From Persicaria tinctoria (Eukaryota; Streptophyta; Magnoliopsida; Caryophyllales; Polygonaceae), in contig JBANSL010000013.1 of assembly GCA_037127255.1 (NCBI GenBank), forward strand, positions 25,949,688 to 26,013,687: a stretch of DNA of 64,000 nt, given 5' to 3'. The notes under the pieces are model-generated. The model had not been told where the DNA came from. It saw only the letters and a program-made list of their open reading frames with translations, and made no database searches. Below are positions 57,652 to 64,000 of this stretch, piece after piece (position 1 is the first letter of the stretch; every line of letters starts with the position of its first letter). The position numbers and the translations under genes are program-made.

Positions 57652-58107
57652 GTATAATAAAAGAGGAGTCGCATCTCCCACCCAAGTGACCGCTTCTACA
57701 TTTTTCACCCAACTAGTGTAATACCCACAATGGCGATTGTTTTTAAAAATAAATTTGATATTAATATCATGAAGACGAGCTCTTCTTTGGACGGCATATG
57801 CGCGTGGGGAGGCCACCAGATCGAGACTGTGAAGACCGGCGAGGATGAGGAAGATCAACGATTTCTTCGTTCTGAGATCGTTTGAGGTGGACGAGGCGCT
57901 AATGGCAGATGGGGGATTGGAACAGAGATATAAGAGAGGAAGAAGTGGATGGTTGGGGTAAAATTAAAACAAGGATAAATTTGGTATAATGATATTAATA
58001 TCAAATTTATTTTTAAAAACAATCTCCACCGTGGGTATTACACTAGTTGGGTGAAAAATCTAGAAGCGGTCACTTGGGTGGGAGATGCGACTCCTCTTTT
58101 ATTATAC
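57652..58107. mobile_element. Fold-back element with arms of about 119 bp
   Basis: Left arm 57652-57770 and right arm 57989-58107 are nearly perfect inverted repeats (start GTATAATAAAAGAGGAGTCG). The loop of about 218 bp has no gene. A TA dinucleotide is part of both ends, so a TA target duplication is possible but cannot be separated from the repeat. Superfamily not assigned. Confidence 0.7.
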
Positions 58108-58179
58108 GGAAAACTAATTAAAATAACTCAACCTTTGGAGAGGTGTTAAAAAAAATATACTTACCTTTCAAAAGTAAGA

Positions 58180-60990
58180 AAAATAACTCTGAAATTAAGC
58201 AGACGGTTTTTACACTGGCAAACGATAAATCGCCAGGACCTGATAGCATTCTGGCTGGTTTTTTAAAAAAAGACTGACACATTGTTGGACTCACCATTAC
58301 CAAAGCAGCTAAAAACTTTTTTCTTAGTGGAAAAATACTAAAATAAATAAATCATACCTTCATTTCACTAATACCTAAATGCGAAGACCCAAAAACGACA
58401 GCAAACTACAGACCAATAAGTCTTTGCTCAACTACGTATAAAATCATATCAAAAGTCCTAGCTGCTAGGCTCAAGAAAATTATACAAAAAATCATCAACC
58501 CCCTCCAAAGCGCTTTCACATCAGGTAGATCCATCCAAGATAATATCCTGATCGCTAACGAAATATTTCACTCATTCACTAAAAAAAATGGGAAGGTTGG
58601 CTGGATGGCTGTGAAACTTGATATGGAGAAAGCTTTTGACCTAGTTGATTGGGATTTTCTCCTGACCGTATTGAACAAATTTGGATTTTCTTATCACTTC
58701 GTTGGATGGATCAAAGAATGCATAACTACGGTAACCTGCTCGGTTTTGGTAAATAATGAACTCACCGACATGTTTTCACCTGAAAGAGGACTAAGGCAGG
58801 GAGACCCATTGTCACCATACCTTTTTCTAATACTATCGGAAGTCCTTGCTAGGGGACTCCTTCATGAATCAACCTTACCACATAGCAATATAGGGCTCTC
58901 AATTGTACGAAATGGAACCAAGATTCCGTTCCTTGCTTTTGCAGATGACATTGTCATCTTTGTCTCGGGAAACACAACGGCCTATGACCAAATAAATAGA
59001 ATAATCACTGAATTCTCGTCACTATCAAGACAAAGAGTCAATAGGCAAAAGTCCTACTTCCAAACAACAAGCAATATATCAACAAGTAAAGAACAAGCCA
59101 TTCAGGAGGAATTGCAAATTCCTGCAACTAACAACTTAGGGAACTACCTAGGTTGCCCCATCATAAATGGGCGCACAACTAAAAATGACTTCTCTTACCT
59201 ACTTCACAACACCAAGTCGCAATTACGCAAATGGAAAGCTAACCACCTTTCTCAGACAGGCAGATCAACATTAATAAAATCTACATTATCAAGCAAACCC
59301 CTACACATCATGCAATGCTTTCAACTACCAAAATCGTTGCACACGGAATTAGACTGAATAAACCGCAATTTCCTATGGAACAAGGGTCCAAGGCATAAAC
59401 CGCTCATCAGCTGGTTTGAAGTCCGCAAAACTAAATCCCATGGTGGGCTAGGGATTCGCAGCTCCGAGGACATGAACAAAACCCTACAACTGAAACTACT
59501 ATGGAAAATATTAGCGGAACCTCGTAACCCTTGGGTCATCTTGATTACAGAAAAATATCTAAAGGACCAAAATTTACTCAAGTACCCAAAAAGGGAGCCA
59601 CATCTTGGCAATTGGCACAACTGATTAAACTCTTACCGCTCTTCAAAGAAGGTATTTGCTGGTCTATTAGGAATGGTGACAGTATCCATTTTTGGCTTGA
59701 CCACTGGTTTGGTGACTCGCCTCTTATTCAAAAGCTAGACAACTCTTTGCCTTTAGACCCACATGAAAAGATATCTGAATTTATATTGCAAGATAAGACC
59801 TGGGATGCAACAAAGGTACACAACACGCTACGAGGTCTACTACCCATAGATGTGATTGACTCAATACTAACAACTCCGATCCCAAAAAATATACACATGG
59901 ACAGACTATACTGGAAGTAGAGTAAGAACGTATGGTTCTCCACTAGCTCGGATGTAGCAATGATTTCTTCACAAAAACAACATCAAAAAACCGACTTCAA
60001 ATGGATTTGGGATCTTGATGTCTCTCCAAAGGTCAAAACCTTTATTTGAAAAATTACCAAAAATGGGATTCCCACTTTACTCAGACTTGCCTCTCGTAGG
60101 GTTGGAGTTCCAACTACATGCTCACATTGTGACTCCAACTTCGAGGACCTGCATCATCTGTTGTGGCTCTGTCCAATATCAAAAACAGTAATATTATCAT
60201 TAGACCCATCACTTTTAACGCTTCTAAACCATCGGTTTACTCAGGAAAATGCGATCAATGATATAATCCGTGAACTTAAAGAAACAATAGGTCTTTCGCG
60301 GTTTTGCCGTTAAGGCTTTGCTTGGTGGAGCTTGTGGTACTTCAGGAACAAAGAATTATTTGATAACGTCAAACCAAACAGCACAAGCATAATAACTTTC
60401 GCAAAGGACCAACAGTACACGTGGAAGCAATCAACAGAACGCGATAATCCACAAGACAACCAACTTCAAGACAAACACATATCGCAACTAACGAAGAATG
60501 CAAGAAAAAAGACAAAATAGCAATTACCAAAACCCGGCATGTACAAACTCAAATTTGACGGTGCACTTTCAGCGTCGTCCAAAGGAACATATGGTTTCAT
60601 TATGCGGGACCATACTGGCTCCCCGATCCTTATCAGCGCGCGCCCTTCGCCTTTCTCCTCGGTTGTTGGCTCTGAGGCTTTCGCCTTGTGAAAGGGTATC
60701 AGAGCGACCATTGACCTATGAATACCTAATCTTGTAATTGAAGGTGACAAACTCACTGTCATAAATAGCCTCAAAGGCATTGGGAAACCTACGGGTGACT
60801 CAGATATGATTGTCTCGGACAGTCCAGTCTCCCTAAGTTTCTTTCAATCTACTGAGATTCGTCATGCTTACAGGGAAGCAAATCGGGTTGCTGATCATCT
60901 CTCACACCTGGACTTTGCTTTCACCAGTAATCTAGCACCGGACGACTCTGTGCTTCTCAATCTCATCCACAAGGATGCACTTGGCATTTA
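58180..60990 (+). pseudogene. LINE (L1-type) ORF2 remnant: RT, zf-RVT and RNase H
   Basis: From 58200 the frame reads ANDKSPGPDSILAGFLKK, then NYRPISLCSTTYKIISKVLA. The uninterrupted part 58605-59357 holds the RT core (KLDMEKAFDLVDWDFL, RGLRQGDPLSPYLFLI, FLAFADDIVIF with catalytic Asp pair). After a stop at 59355 and a frame change near 59530 come the post-RT region (CWSIRNGDSIHFWLDHW), the zf-RVT part (CSHCDSNFEDLHHLLWLC) and an RNase H-like part (KLKFDGALSASSKG, LVIEGDKLTVI, RHAYREANRVADHLSHLD). At least eight stops or frame changes are present. The endonuclease is missing. A fold-back element lies immediately upstream. Confidence 0.8.
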
Positions 60991-61730
60991 GGGTTTTCCT
61001 TCTGCCAAATTCTTTTCGATTCAAAAAAATATATCCAAATTGTTTTTACGACTATAAATATGAGCAAAAATAATGAGATATAATTGAAGAAATTAAGATT
61101 TTGGATGATATTGACTTATTTTTAATGAGAATGAAATCATTTGGGTATTTTGGTACCATCTCAGATTACTTTTCTTACAATGAAGATATTTTTCTAATAT
61201 CCCTCAAAGGTTGGGTTATTTTATTTATTTATTTGTTTTGGTGGAATTTGGGTTATTTTCATTAGTTTCACTTCTAATGCATTTGTTGTCAATGAAACAC
61301 TTAACCCCCAGCGTCCGCCACTATGCGGTGCAAGTGACAAACTCACATCCGACATAAGTCACAAATTTGCTTCCCAAAAGTTAACAGATCCGAGAAACTT
61401 AGAGAAACTGGAAGACAAACTTAGACATGTAAATAAGGCAAAAAGAAAATTTACAGTGTCCATCTATCTCTTGCTCCCCCTTTTATTCAGTGACAGGGAG
61501 TTTGGAATAAAAGGGACTTAAAAGGGGATTGCCCGGGAAAAGACTCATAAGTGCAATAAGATAGTAATACAGCCAAAAATCCGGTCCCCATTTGAAAAAC
61601 AATCTCAGTTTTTGAAGATGGCAAAAACCAATGTGTCATCTTAAATTATTTTTTGCGGAATCGCCAGGAGAAATGAGCCAAAAGACGAATGTAAGATACA
61701 ATGTCAACTGGGAGAAGATGTCATTTTCGC
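60991..61730. other. Region between the LINE remnant and ATP2; includes the ATP2 3' untranslated region
   Basis: AT-rich sequence without a recognised gene. The part next to 61730 is expected to be the 3' untranslated region of the minus-strand gene. Confidence 0.5.
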
Positions 61731-63631
<1,901 letters not shown>

Positions 63632-64000
63632 CTGTAAGGACACAATGAATCAGAATGGAAGAAAAATAGAATCACTGGACATTTTTATTTCTACCATCAT
63701 TCTGAGAATTGTGTGCACATATAACCATATATGCAGTACTATATACTGGAACATGACTATCACTCAAAATTCAACACGCCTACCCGTTGTTGGGAGTTGG
63801 GACACAGATTTTGAGAGATGATGATTGCCGTCAATTTTTCTTTTTGAAAACAAGGGATGAAAGAAATGGGATAACAAAAAAAAACAATCATGTATGTAAA
63901 AATGGTTATTTTCTAAATTTCATATCAGATGATACATTAAGATTGTAATAACTTAATCAAATCCAAGGTGACCATCCATGGATCGTGTGAAAATAAGTTA
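63632..64000 (-). other. Intron of ATP2 running to the window edge
   Basis: No coding exon of the beta subunit is recognisable to the right of the acceptor at 63632. Confidence 0.6.

Overview
This window is nuclear DNA of a flowering plant, most likely a eudicot. The evidence is spliced nuclear genes for organelle proteins (LHCA6, a YCF20-like protein, the mitochondrial ATP synthase beta subunit), GT-AG introns in AT-rich sequence, TTTAGGG-like arrays and plant-specific transposon families. I could not fix the genus.

Layout: the far left (1-1.85 kb) holds the start of an unidentified minus-strand gene with a leader intron, next to a CACTA-like transposon end (to 2131). From 4194 to 23537 lies one Mutator-like element (MULE) with 27-bp terminal inverted repeats and an 8-bp target duplication. 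It carries a broken plant-mobile-domain gene, a broken FAR1/MULE transposase joined to an OTU protease domain, and seven copies of a perfect or near-perfect palindrome. Its mobile-domain gene is split by a 12-kb Athila/Tat-type Ty3-gypsy retrotransposon (6173-18207; 1292-bp LTRs, TSD CCGCT). After a YCF20-like gene (24.4-26.2 kb) comes a 10.2-kb PIF/Harbinger element (26416-36639, TSD TAA) with a transposase, two Myb/SANT-like genes and an unusual coiled-coil/tail-anchored ORF; a solo LTR sits inside it and a related MITE abuts it. From 38115 to 45499 is a hAT-like element (8-bp TSD) containing a non-autonomous LTR element (TSD AGTAT), which in turn contains a tandem array of TRIM retroelements (TSD CTGTA): three levels of nesting, each with exact target duplications.

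The right third is gene-bearing: LINE remnants (47.9-49.8 kb), LHCA6 on the minus strand and a FAM133-like gene on the plus strand sharing a short intergenic promoter, two oppositely oriented poly(A) retroposons with a common 3' module, a fold-back element, a decayed LINE with RT, zf-RVT and RNase H regions, and the last eight exons of mitochondrial ATP synthase beta running off the right edge.

How parts work together: the host genes serve photosynthesis/respiration (LHCA6 links photosystem I to NDH; YCF20-like is plastid-targeted; ATP2 is the catalytic F1 subunit). Nearly all transposon genes carry stops, frameshifts or a lost splice site, so the elements look immobile now. The most unusual points are the GC-rich cassette repeated in LTRs, gag and pol; a conserved second polypurine tract; the TRIM array; the palindromes of the MULE; and the extra ORF of the Harbinger element.
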